A stretch of DNA of 64,000 nt from Sipunculus nudus. Taxonomy: Eukaryota > Annelida > Sipuncula > Golfingiida > Sipunculidae. Below the pieces are notes generated by a model, which worked only from the letters and a program-made list of their open reading frames with translations, did no database searches and was not told the DNA's origin. The position numbers were made by a program, and so were the translations under genes. Position 1 is the first letter of the stretch. The number at the start of each line of letters is the position of its first letter. Positions 22,983 to 34,373 of this stretch are shown here, in pieces. The stretch covers positions 51,533,676 through 51,597,675 of the forward strand of contig CM049316.1 in the NCBI GenBank assembly GCA_026874595.1, in the 5' to 3' direction.

Positions 22983-23160
22983 GTTAAGATGTTAAAACAA
23001 TAACAGAAAAACACTGAGATAAATCTTGTAAAAAATGTATTGTAAACAATATGTAATCTTGTAAACAATGTATTGTAAACTATGTGTCTAGGTCATGGCC
23101 TAATAAATTTCAAAACTATTAAGCCTCCCGGACGAGCCCACAATTTTATTTTACGGAACC
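22983..23160 (-). promoter_or_regulatory. Gypsy leader with tRNA primer-binding site
   Basis: On the minus strand, TTGTGGGCTCGTCCGGGAG at about 23124-23142 shares GGGCTCGTCCGGGA with the proline-tRNA type primer site known from other LTR elements. Minus-strand DNA synthesis would start here. The leader also contains several ACAATACATTGTTTACAAG-like short repeats (23035-23090). The primer site sits about 18 nt from the apparent LTR end, which is unusually far. Confidence 0.6.
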
Positions 23161-23908
23161 TGTTGTTGTGACGAGCATAAATTTTGTTACGGAGATAAAT
23201 AAAAATCAGATTCTGTAACACTAGGCAGCGTGAAATGTCTAGCGGAATGAATAAAGAAGTCACTGGTTTTTTGTTAACAAATAATTATAATTTATTCTTA
23301 AAACAATCCTAACATTACAATACACTAAATCAATACAATTACACAGTAAAACAATAAAAATGTACAGTACCAGAGTGTCCGGATCCTAGGCTTTGATTCT
23401 GGATACCACCACTGTCACAGCTCAACAAGTCCTTTAAAACTAATAATCCACGTAAACAGTTAAAAAAGTCCAGAGTAAAGCTCTTGTAATAATTCCAAAG
23501 GAAAACTGGAGACAGTCCGCACTAAATCTGCATGGAGTTCGTAGAATCCCTGACACTACTGCAATTATTGGATAGGTCCAAACTGAAGAGAAGGTAACAC
23601 TTTTAGTGCTTACTGGAATATTTATCTTTCTCCTCCCTGGGCTCTAAACAAAGCCCCTAATTTATAGCTTCTCACCCCAAAGCCTAGAAACTTCTATTTC
23701 ATGAACAATCCAAAGAACACAACAATACATAATACACACGCACCCAAAGAACAATACAAGACGCGCTCATAGAGCGGGAACAGCCCAGAAAATTCCAGAT
23801 TCGCACAAGCGCTGTGTCTCTACACACCTTAAGCAATTGACGCCCAGGGCTTGAGCCTAACATGAAACAGAATGTCAACAGCGCACAATAAAAGAGAAAC
23901 CTGTAACA
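23161..23908 (-). repeat. Gypsy 5' LTR (~750 bp)
   Basis: Read on the minus strand it runs from TGTTACAGGTTTCTC to CTCGTCACAACA, giving TG...CA ends. It contains a TATA-like CTATAAATTAGG at about 23660 and AATAAA at about 23291, the expected promoter and polyadenylation signals. No second LTR is present in the window for comparison, so the ends are approximate. Confidence 0.6.
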
Positions 23909-24067
23909 AATGTTACTGTCATTTTGGATATAAAGAGGCAAGATTAGTTCTAATCATCATTTTGATGAGCCAAATGGATTGAAAATGTTACTTTTGTTAT
24001 TCAGTGTATATCAAGCCTTAAAGTTTACAATTTTAAGCTTCTTAAAGTAATTAAATAAGTGGTTTTT

Positions 24068-27000
24068 TAGCTCAGCTGACTGAAAGTCATCTGAGCTATA
24101 GCGATCACTCTTTGTCCGTCGTCCGTCTGTCCGTCTGTCCGTCCGTTAACCAGGCACAAATCGTAACCGCTGAACCTAGAACCTTGTAACTTGGGATTCT
24201 GAGAGGTCCATGAAAAATCTCCTTGGAAACCAGAAATTAGGTCTCTGTTACCCATATCCTTCGAGCTATGGGGCCCCAAAGTACCCCCCAGAAAAGTCAA
24301 AAATTTCATACAAAAACTTCAATATCTCATTAACTACTTGACTGATGGTCATGATTTTTGGCATACATATTGATCATGAGATGTTCCATCACTTCCTGCA
24401 GACTGGTGGCGCCACCTGTATTTTTTTATTTTTTACAAATTTTTTTCTCTATTTTTGAGACCTTTAAAAATGTGAACATCTGTTAACAAGGCACAAATCG
24501 TAAAGCCTAGACCTAGAATCTAAATTCTTGATACACTGAGAGGTCCATGAAAAATCTCCTTGGAAACCAGAATTTAGGTCTCTGTTACCCATATCCTTCG
24601 AGCTATGGGGCCCTAAAGTACCCCCCAGAATAGTAAAAAATTTCATACAAAAACTTCAATATCTCAATAACTACAACACTGATTGTCATGATTTTTGGCA
24701 TACATATTGATCATGAGATGTTCCATAAGTTCCTGCAGACTGGTGGTGCCACCTGTATTTTTCAATTTTTTTACAATTTTTTCCTCTATTTTTGAGACGT
24801 TTAAAGATGCTGTCATCTGTTAACGTGGCACAAATCGTAACCGCTGGACCTAGAATCTTCATTCTCGACACACTGAGAAACCTATTAAAAATCTCCGTGG
24901 AAACCATAAATTAGATCTCTGTTACCCTTATCCTTCAAGCTATGGGGCCCCAAAGTACCCCCCAGAAAAGTCAAAAATTTCATACAAAAACTTCAATGTC
25001 TCATTAACTACTTGACTGATGGTCATGATTTTTGGCATACGTATTGATCATGAGATGTTCCATCACTTCCTGCAGACTGGTGGCGCCACCTGAATTTTTC
25101 GATTTTTTACGAATTTAAAAATGTGAACAGCTGTTAACAGGGCACAAATCATAAAGACTGGACCTAGAATCTTCATTCTTGACACACTGAGAGGTCCATA
25201 AAAAGTCTGCATGGAAACCTGAAATAAGGTCTCTGTTACCCATATCCATTGAGCTATGGGGGGCTCCCAATAACCCCCAGAATAATGGAAAATTTGATAA
25301 AACCAAACTGCAACATCTCAATAACTACAACACTGATGGTCATGATTTTTGGCATACATATTGATCAAGAGGTGTTTCATCAGTACCTGCAGACTGGTGG
25401 TGCCACCTGTATTTTTTCAAATTTTCACAATTTTTTCTCTATTTTCAAGACCTTTCAGGATGTAGTTATCTGTCAACAGGGTACAAATCGTAAGGACTGG
25501 ACCTAGAATCTTCATTGTTGACACACAGGGAGACCCATGATAAGTCTCCATGGACACCTGAAATTAGGTCTCTGTTACCCATATCCTTTGAGCTATGGCA
25601 CTCCAAAGTACAGCTCGGAATAATGGAAAATTTGATACAAAAGCTGAAGTATCTGAACAACTAATTCAGAGATCACCATAATTGTTTTCTTGGATATTGA
25701 TCATGGAGTGTTTCATCAGTGTCTGCAGACTGGTGGCACCACCTGTATTTGTTCGGGTTTTTTTACGAATTTTTTCTCTATTTTTGAGACCTTTAAAGTT
25801 ATGAACATCTGTTAACAGGGCACAAATCATTAAAACTGGACCTAGAATCTTCATTCTTGACACACAGGGAGACCCATGAAAAGTCTCCATGGAAACCTGA
25901 AATTAGGTCTCTGTTACCCATATTCTTTAAGCTGTATGGCTCCAAATTACCCCCCAGAATAATGGAAAATTTGATACAAAAACTGCAGTATCTCAATAAC
26001 TACAACACTGATGGTCATGATTTTCGGCATACATATTGATCATGACCTGTTCCATCAGTTTCTGCAGACTGGGTGTGCCACCTCTATTTTTTTCAAATTT
26101 TTACGATTTTTTTTCTCTTTTTTGATACCTTTAAAGATGTGGTTATCTGTCAACAGGGTACAAATCGCAACAACTGGACCTAGAATCTTCATTCTTGTCA
26201 TGCAAGAAGGCCCATGAAAAGTGCCTGTGGAAACTTAAAATTAGGTCTCTGTTACCCATATCCTTCAAGCTATAGGACTCCGAAGTATCCCTAAGAATAA
26301 TGGACAATTTGATACAAAAGCTGAAGTATCTGAACAACTAATGGGGAGATCACCATGATTCTTTGCATGGATATTGATGTTTGTAAGTGTTTTTATTAGT
26401 TTCTGCAGACTGGTGGAGCCACCTGTATTTTTGTACCCGCCAAAACGAAGTTTTGTGGATACTATGTTTTTGACCGGGTTCCTCCGCCGTTGCCGCGTTC
26501 GTTTCCAGAGAGCTCCTCTGGGACTTGATTTTATCAGCTTTCCAAGCTCATATCTCGGGAACCGTTTGACTGATCAGGAAATAAAATTTATACTAATGTA
26601 GCCCTTGGATAGCTCTATAACATACACAAAAAATGGTGGCACCACCTGTAACCATGTTTGCACAGTGTCCATCTGTTCATCTGCCTTTGGTTAAAATCAC
26701 TCATATCTCTGCAGTGAATTGACTAATTCACCTGAAATTCGGCATGCGTATACATCCTGGATAGCTTTCTTGAATTTATGACAGGTGGCGCCACCTACAT
26801 TCTCATTCACGCTGATGACATCCAAGCTCATATTTCGGGAACCGTTTGACCGATCGGGCCAAAATTTTGCATGTATATAGATCTAACATAGCTTTTTATC
26901 ATACGCTAAACTGGTGGCGCCACCTGCAACCATTTTTGTACAGCGTCTGTCTGTTTGTCTGCCGTGCAATAATGTCACTCATATCTCGGCAGTGGTTTGA

Positions 27001-27946
27001 CATATCTGCCTAAAATTTGGCAGTTTTATACATCCTGGATAGCTTTCTTGATTTTATGACAGGTGGCGCCACCTTTATTCTAGTTTATGCTGCAGACATC
27101 CAAGCTCATATCTCGGGAACCGTTTGAACGATTGGGCCAAAATTTTGCATGTGTATAGATCTCACATAGGTCTTTATCATACACAAAACTGGAGGGGCCA
27201 CCTGCAACCATTTTTGCACATTTTGCACAGCGTCTGTCTGTTGGTCTGCCGTGGCCTAAAATCACTCATTTCTCTGTAGTGGTTTGACATAACTGCCTAA
27301 AATTTTGCAGGTTTATACATCCTGGATAGCTTTCTTGATTTTATGACAGGTGGCACCACCTACATTCTAGTTAACGCTGCACACATCCAAGCTAATATCT
27401 CAGGAACCATTTGACCGATTGGGCCAAAATTGTGCTTGTGTTTGGATCTCACATAGATCTTTATCATACACAAAACTGCAACCATTTTTGCACAGCGTCT
27501 GTCTGTTTGTCTGCCGTGGGCTAAAATCACTCATATCCATGTAGTGGTTTGACTTTTCTGCCTAAAATTTTGCATATGTATACAACTTGGACAGCTTTCT
27601 GGATTTGTGGTAGGTTGCACAACCTACATACACATTAAGGCTGCAGACATCCATGCTAATATGCAACATACGTCACTCTGTTTCCCCTTGCTACTCAATC
27701 CATGCCTCACTTCACTCTGATTTTGGCAGATACACGTAGTCACTTGTCGGCTACCCGTATTCTAGTTTTTAAAGTTTACACATTTTTTCTCTATTTTTCA
27801 GATATATAAATACAGACTAAATCTTGGCCTGTTGGTTAATCTGTTTGATGCTTCAGTTGAATGGGTATCTACCATTCTGATGATAAAATTTCCTTTTGTG
27901 AATCTCTTCCCAGTCAGCTGAGCGTCATGACCCATGGGTCACTTGT
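24068..27946 (+). mobile_element. 4-kb composite HINE/pearl-like element, copy 2
   Basis: Same architecture as the copy at 4891-8916, in the opposite orientation: TAGCTCAGCTGACTGAAAGT start, GTCCGTCTGTCCGTC tract (24117-24150), ~330-bp core, nested family-C segment (about 26433-27765), and GACCCATGGGTCACTTGT end. Flanks are GTGGTTTTT and TGTTTATAA, consistent with insertion between T and T. The first 120 bases are identical to copy 1, and several shared translated stretches of 60 residues are identical, so divergence is only a few percent. Copy 1 lacks about 40 bp present here near 26443-26480. Confidence 0.75.
26433..27765 (+). mobile_element. Family-C segment nested in the 4-kb element, with Helitron-like 3' end
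   Basis: Begins at about GTACCCGCCAAAACGAAG inside a T-run of the host unit. It includes about four ~280-bp tandem units and ends with a hairpin (GTAGTC loop GGCTAC, 27736-27754), a 7-nt spacer and CTAG, followed by T. The same nested segment, in the same position, is in the copy at 4891-8916. Confidence 0.55.
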
Positions 27947-30077
27947 TGTTTATAATTAAGATATACATCAGCTTTTTGGGCAGAGGAAAACTTTGATGTT
28001 TATATTCCATGTAAATGACATGGGGCTATACGTTGATTACTCTTTCATTTGACTGAAATAAAGTTTTAAATTGAAATTTTTAATTAAAAAGAAATACAGA
28101 TTTACAGAATTTTCAAAATTCTTAATGGTATTAGCAAAAAAAAATCACCACAGATGCAGTTAAAAATATAAATTTGATGAACAAATCCAGGGACATAATT
28201 GCCTTCTACACATTTCTGCTTTGCACCCTTAAACGTATAGCTTTCAGAATTATAACTATGCATAAATTTAGGATGTACATATTTTTTTATTGATTTTATA
28301 AGTTTTGTGACTCAGGCATTACCTGAGAAAAATAGCAATAACTTTAATAATATGAAGTGGTGCGTCAAAAGTAAATGCTTAAATTATACGCCCCCAAAGT
28401 TTGAAAAATAAATTTGAAAAAAGACATCCAAACTGGGGATACCCTTATTAGGCTGAAACCACTTGGAATCGAAGTAATTTTTAGTTTCATAAAATAAATC
28501 TAATTATGAGCATTTGCATGCAGTGTTGTAAGTTAAATATAAAAAGAGTCCTAATTTTGAAATTAAAACATTTAAATCCTGTTTTTTATTTTTTTTTCAG
28601 AAAGACTGGCATTTTTAACTCAATAATTCAAATTTTAATTAAAAACACTGTTTATATTTGATTAAACCTCTGATTGAAACCTCTCATTGAAACTTCCAAG
28701 AGTTTCTATATTTATACCGAGTATTCAGCGAGACTGACAGAATACATTTTGTTCTATTTTTCATTCCTTTTTCTTTTTGGAATAAAATAAAATGTTCAAA
28801 GTTTAACTTTTATTCTCAACATATAATTTTTTTAAAGTCCAGAATTCATCAAAATACCAGCCCAAATCCTGATTCGGATTGTGAACATTCAAAATAACAA
28901 AGAATGAATAGGCAGCCCATTCATTTAAATAATTAAAAACCATACACCTGATCAAATCAGTCATTAGCTGGGTCAGGGGGTCTGGATGGCTGTAAATTTG
29001 ATTTGACATGAGAGGTAGTCATTGTTATTAGGAAATCAGGGCTTTGGCTGACATGATTGGGGACTGGTCAAAGAATCCAAAGACACCGAAAAAGGAAACA
29101 CATAATAAACTTCCCTAATGGTCAATTCTCTTGTTATCAAATTAGTTTTGCCTCCTTTTCAGTATCATGTTGAGCTGAGGATGGTATTGTCAGAAATTTC
29201 AAGACATTAATAATTTTTTTATTAGTTTTGTAAGCTAAGTTTGCAAGTACTGGTCAGCATGAATGGCGATTGATTGAGACAGATGCAGATGAACAAAATC
29301 TTGTTGTATTTCCAGTTTAATGACTTTTGCTGGATATTTGAGAGAGAAAGCCTCTTTACTGATATAATATTTACCTTGGCCATTTTGGCAACTACTCGAC
29401 AGTGGCAACCTAGACCAACGCTTTTTCTAAAATTGCACACCATTTATGTTATACTGAACCTATGATGATCCTTTAATGCCTTTGGGTATATACATATATC
29501 TTTTAATTATACATGCTTTAATTCCGCAAAACGATAACTGTCGATAATATACTGCTGATAGTAGATGTTTGACCCGGAGCAGGTGGAACTGTATTGTTGT
29601 GAATCTTCGTAAACTGCCAGCTATACTTCCCCCACCCCCCCACCCCCCCATCGTGAATGGAAATTTTATATAGCAAATAATTAAAACAGAGAGTCCAACA
29701 TATAAAGAACATTTGACCTCAAGGTTATACATGACAGATAAGACTTTGTGGTTTATGTGGTTTGTTAATAATTCTTTTATATTTCTGATCCTTTGGTTTG
29801 CCTAACAAAGACTATTTATTACCCCCCCCCCCCTTTTTTTTATTGTAAAACAACAAAAGTCCATCATCATGGGTATCTGCCCAGGATATCTGAGAACCTG
29901 CGACACACCAAATTGTGAGAAAATCATCCCTTTGGAGCTGATCTCATGTATACACTAATTCAAACAAATCACTAAATTTTGTAAACTTTAGTGAAATTCT
30001 GAAGGATTGATTGGGCCATATATTGGGCAATTAAGTTTGTACATATGTCCAAGAAGATTAGTTAAGAAATCCTTATA
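27947..30077 (+). other. Intron without recognised elements
   Basis: AT-rich single-copy-looking sequence. Only two C-rich tracts (29628-29648 and 29821-29833) stand out. The open frames of 60-90 codons show no domain, and the pair overlapping on opposite strands at about 29220-29465 look accidental. Confidence 0.55.
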
Positions 30078-31586
30078 CCGTATTCGACGTAATAAGTGCC
30101 CCGGGCACCCACAAATTTAAATTTTTCCAAATATTTTTTATACCCCAATAAGTGCCCGTCCCCTAACCCACATGAAATACTGGCCTTCTGACTCCAGCGT
30201 ATAATATTAACTTCAGTGCGTATACGCCCCAAATCCGGGGTTTTGTTTTATAATTGTTAGGAAATTTATCATATTTATATCTCATGGAAACATGGACCTG
30301 TTATAATACATTCATTTCTTGACGTTGTTCAATAATACAAGCTTTACAAACATTGAATTTCGTGTCACCTGAGGAAAGGCCACTTCATTTTTTTTAATTA
30401 ATAACGCGCTACTGGTTGTATTGTAATCGAAGTACCATGCGCAAGTCTCCGTGTTTGTCAGTGTGTAAGCCAGCTGACAGCTTCTGCATTCACTGGACTC
30501 ATGAACAATTTACGCGGTGCATACGGCACCATATGAAAAAATCATCCCTGTTTTAATATGCTTATTATATAATATACAATATATAATATTCTACTGGATG
30601 ATGTTTAGCCAAGTAGGCTAGTTAGTTCCCAGCATCCCTTGCGCGAGCGCTGTATACACACAAAACAAACCAGGGCTCTGGGGTCTTGAACCAATGGGTA
30701 AGCCCGCACGCTGTCAGCGGCATCAACAAATATATCACTGCATACATGTTTCATGTGAATTGCCAAGATATTTAAAAAAATACATTAAAACTTGTATATT
30801 TTTGGGACTGGAAATTTGTTTCGGTCTGTTAGTTCCGTGATTCTGTTCTTGTTTGCAGAAAATCATTGGCTCTAATGTCAGAAGGGTTTTCATATATTGA
30901 TTCAGTTAAAATCCCTGTGTCAATGCGGCAACTGCAAACCTCTTACCAATTATTTAACTATGTGCACATGTAAATCTGATGTATAAACGATTAATTCAAA
31001 CAAAATCAAAGCAATAATAATGTGTAATGTGCTTTATTGAGTGTATAATACCACCATACAGACATGATCACGGATAACCACGGCGTCCAGTTTTGCCAAC
31101 GTAATAATGCTGATTGCCGTAAATTATCCTTGGTGGCCCTTAGGACGCTGAAAAACTTGTACCCGTATATAAGACAGCCACCCTTCTTTGCCAAATATTT
31201 TTAGGATAAAATTTATTGCCCTGTACATGAGCAAATACGGTAAGTATATATATTTCATTGCATAATACATCCACATACCTGAATTCAGGTCACCCGATCA
31301 GCATGGCCACCTGCTGGGTTGGCCTTCACGGACACAGTCAGTGAGTGTTATCTATGACACACTTGACCAATGATAATAAAATTAGATGATAAAGCCTAAC
31401 AGAGATAGAATAAAAACTGGCGCTAACATTAAAGCTTGGCAGGGAGAAATGAAAGCATTACGTTGCTCCATGTTATATTGGCTGGGGAGAAAAATGAGGT
31501 TAGGATGGCTCATCCCTTAGTTTTCTTAAAGTGAAAGGGGGGAGGGGCGCTTATTACGGGAGGGGCGCTTATTACGTCAAATACGG
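30078..31586. mobile_element. 1.5-kb MITE-like element with TA flanks
   Basis: The left end CCGTATTCGACGTAATAAG and the right end, read inward, CCGTATTTGACGTAATAAG differ at one base. TA flanks both sides (30076-30077 and 31587-31588), as expected for Tc1/mariner-type integration. Near each end AATAAG(T/C)GCCC is repeated. No transposase is visible, so it is non-autonomous. Confidence 0.75.
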
Positions 31587-31817
31587 TATTTGCACTCTCA
31601 AATGGCTGGAAGGATATTATAAAAGGACCAGCCACGAAACTATGTCCAAGTCAAAGTCATTGGAGGTAAAAGAAATAAAACCAGTTTATATGAAAGAATC
31701 ACTTCATGCCTTTCAGTTAAATTTATTAATAATTTTACCTGAGATGCTTTATGGAACAGATGACAGTTGGTAATGTATATTAACGGAAGAAAAAACAGTT
31801 GTATAACATTAATCCAT

Positions 31818-32237
31818 GTTTTTATTTTTTCTATAACGGTTTTGGTGGAGGTAACTGCCTCCATTTTTTTATGCTCTCTTATCTAACTATGTACATCTGC
31901 AGAGTTCCATTTCAGTTTTGGACTAAGTGACAGGGCAGTAGCACTTGCTTCCTATCAGATTATAAGTGTATCCTGGAGCCACCCAGGCCCGGTGTCTACC
32001 GCACCTGCGGGTATTGGGTGCGTAATCATCCCCAAGCACGGTCTTAACACCGAGGAACCCCCAAAGACGTACTCAAAAGTGAGTTATACACAGTTTTGGG
32101 GCACAGCCATTAAGCCTGCAGAGCACTCAACTTGCGTGGGGGCCGACCATGAAAATCTCACTGCCTCGGCTGAGATTTGAACTCACGACCTCCTGGCTTT
32201 GAGTCCTGTACTCTACTCCTGAGCCACTGAAGCCGGT
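31818..32237 (-). mobile_element. tRNA-derived SINE with 9-bp target-site duplication
   Basis: Read on the minus strand, the first ~70 bases resemble a tRNA: an A-box-like AGTGGCTCAGGAGTAGAG and a B-box-like GTGAGTTCAAATCTC (32171-32190). About 300 bp of unrelated body and an A-rich 3' tail (AGAAAAAATAAAAAC) follow. TTAATCCAT occurs on both sides (31809-31817 and 32238-32246), a target duplication typical of LINE-mediated insertion. The RNA polymerase III boxes would act as its internal promoter. The SINE family was not identified. Confidence 0.8.
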
Positions 32238-32246
32238 TTAATCCAT

Positions 32247-33115
32247 ATTATTATCTGATTATCTCCCTCTTCAATTAGTCTTAACCTTTCATCTTGTTTA
32301 AAAAGGTGATTTTAATACCAGCTTTTCAGTCTGTGAGTGTAACTCGGAATTTATGACCAAAACTGTAAATAAAGGTTTGTAAACAGGTCCATTAGTAATC
32401 AGGTCTCCTGGGTACCATGGCTTAAGGCTTTTACACAAATCACTTTAATAACAAGAAAATGTTTGATAATTTAAAATTAGGATTTAATGGTTTATGCTAA
32501 ATGTAAAGGAAAACTTTTCTCTCCTCTGGGTATGGCATTTTTTTCACACAAAGCCTATGACCTGAAATTTGTCCAAAATTAGGTTCTCTTCTGAATGCTT
32601 ACTTTTATTTATAGATTGGAAATTTGAGATTTTATATTTGATAATCTTAGTCAAACAGAAGTAAAACATACAAATAAGATTTTTTTCAATGGAATAATCA
32701 CACTAAAATTTTGCTATCCTGTCAGACGTAATACAAAATTAACATAAAATGCTTACTTATACATTTAATATAATCACATTTTATAACATTTCATATGTGT
32801 TTCATACATTTCATCCAACGTGCATATTTTAAGTTCAAATGGACTATGTTGTAAGTTATAGATCTGAAATGTTATGACACCATTTCATTGGTTTCTGTCC
32901 ATCAGATGTGATGTTAATTTTGTAATATTATTTTTCTCAATATGAAAGTAAAACTTGTCAATGCCATTTGTGTAGAAACGTAATACTATGCTGCAGGCTT
33001 CAATAAAGAAGCTAATATATTTTTTATATTTAGGTATTGTTTTTAAATTAAATTAAGAGAAGCTTTAATGCCTATATTTTTGGCTTAAAACAGGAAATGT
33101 GATTGTTCAGCAATA
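32247..33115 (+). other. Intron, AT-rich, nothing recognised
   Basis: No open frame, repeat terminus or structural RNA was noticed between the SINE duplication and the pogo-like terminus. Confidence 0.5.
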
Positions 33116-34326
33116 CAGTGAAACCTGAACCAAGCGACCACTGCCGCCAGCGACCGTCTGTGACTTACGACCGAAAAACGAATGCACCGAGCTTAATCAC
33201 TCTTTAATGCCCCTGTGTTGAGCGACCGTTTGTGGTACGCGACCACCGACCGCTCAGATGTGGCCGGTCGCTGGTCTATACCTCCGTTAAGCGACCGCCT
33301 GGTGTAGCGGTAGTGGCACCTGGCGTCATAAGTTAAGACTAAAACGACCGTGCCATTGACCGTCTCTTGAATGTGCAAGGTGGCAATGGTGACCTACTTT
33401 CCCCGCGGTGAATTGGACATTAATTCACAATACCCCTCCAGGTGTCAATGGCCTAGGGCCCGCGTCGTTTTAATCTTTCTCCAAAAATGAAAGTTCCGCG
33501 AATATTGCGAGGGAACATGTAAAACGACGCAGTTCTTTAATTCTGATGCCTGTGTACCATTATTTTTTAGCACAGCCTATCTTTGAACACATCGTATTTG
33601 TTTAACGATTGTCTAAAACATCTTTACGGTAAAGGATCACGTGCTCTAGGGGAAATCCCTCATTAATATTCATCGAATAGAACTCCCGCTGTATTTCTGA
33701 CACCGCGGTCGCATTCACTACGCTGCGGTCGTTGACCGGAGTTCATAACTAGTCTTAGCGATGTGTAAATAACATTTGCGCGGATTTAATTTAAAAAAAA
33801 GTGAGTCATGAAAGTAAGTTTGTCATAACGTTAGAAATCAACTGTCATTGCTTATCACACACATTTTGACTTGACAACAAGTCAGTTCGTGACGACGACA
33901 AACTGACGACCTGCTTCGATAACATCAATAGAATATTCATCAATAAGACAAAAGGACTCAATGCTAACTACCCTAGTACCAATATAGAGAGACTGTTTGA
34001 TAACGTGAGCAGTCACCTGTAATCAAATGATCGATCCCTTCATACCTGCCTTGAGATTTTAATGGGGTCTGTTTCTAAAACAAAGTGACTCAGTGTGTAC
34101 TCATGGTACATCATTAATTAGCGGTTTGTGGTTTGTGCAATATAACAAACAGGCTATTCAAAGCTTTTGATAAAGGCTTGTTTAATAAAGTTATAAAAGG
34201 ACCAGCTTTCTTTGATAATTATTAATAAGATTCCCTTATTAAGCAGAGCAAAATTGATTAATTGATTTAAGTAAATATTGTTGTTAACTTGTAAATATTG
34301 TTGTGAATATCTTGATTATCTATAAG

Positions 34327-34370
<44 letters not shown>
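34327..34370. repeat. (AT)n microsatellite at the left edge of the foldback element
   Basis: About 44 bp of alternating A and T directly abuts the terminal GTCAGAGACGAG. A second (AT)n run lies at 36576-36616, near the other end. Confidence 0.9.

Positions 34371-34373
<3 letters not shown>

Larger units (their letters stand above)
19877..23908 (-). mobile_element. Ty3/Gypsy retrotransposon (Gmr1-like domain order), truncated, right copy
   Basis: Read on the minus strand: LTR (23908-23161), tRNA-type primer site, leader, gag with coiled coil and CCHC knuckle, acidic serine-rich linker, aspartic protease with DTG, then integrase with no polymerase between. The element breaks off just past the integrase core, where a HINE-type element abuts it, so RT, RNase H and the 3' LTR are missing. 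Protease-integrase adjacency occurs in both copies here. It agrees with the Gmr1-like branch of Ty3/Gypsy, in which integrase precedes RT. Several frame breaks make it non-functional. Confidence 0.8.

Noticed and set aside
4891-27946. One giant palindrome or segmental inverted duplication of 23 kb
   Set aside because: The 4-kb arms share an axis near 16.4 kb, but the Gypsy gag pair has an axis near 19.4 kb. Homology of the arms stops exactly at element ends, so separate insertions explain it better.
32165-32237. Functional tRNA gene
   Set aside because: The tRNA-like region is continuous with a SINE body and flanked by target duplications of the whole 420 bp. Acceptor pairing is imperfect.
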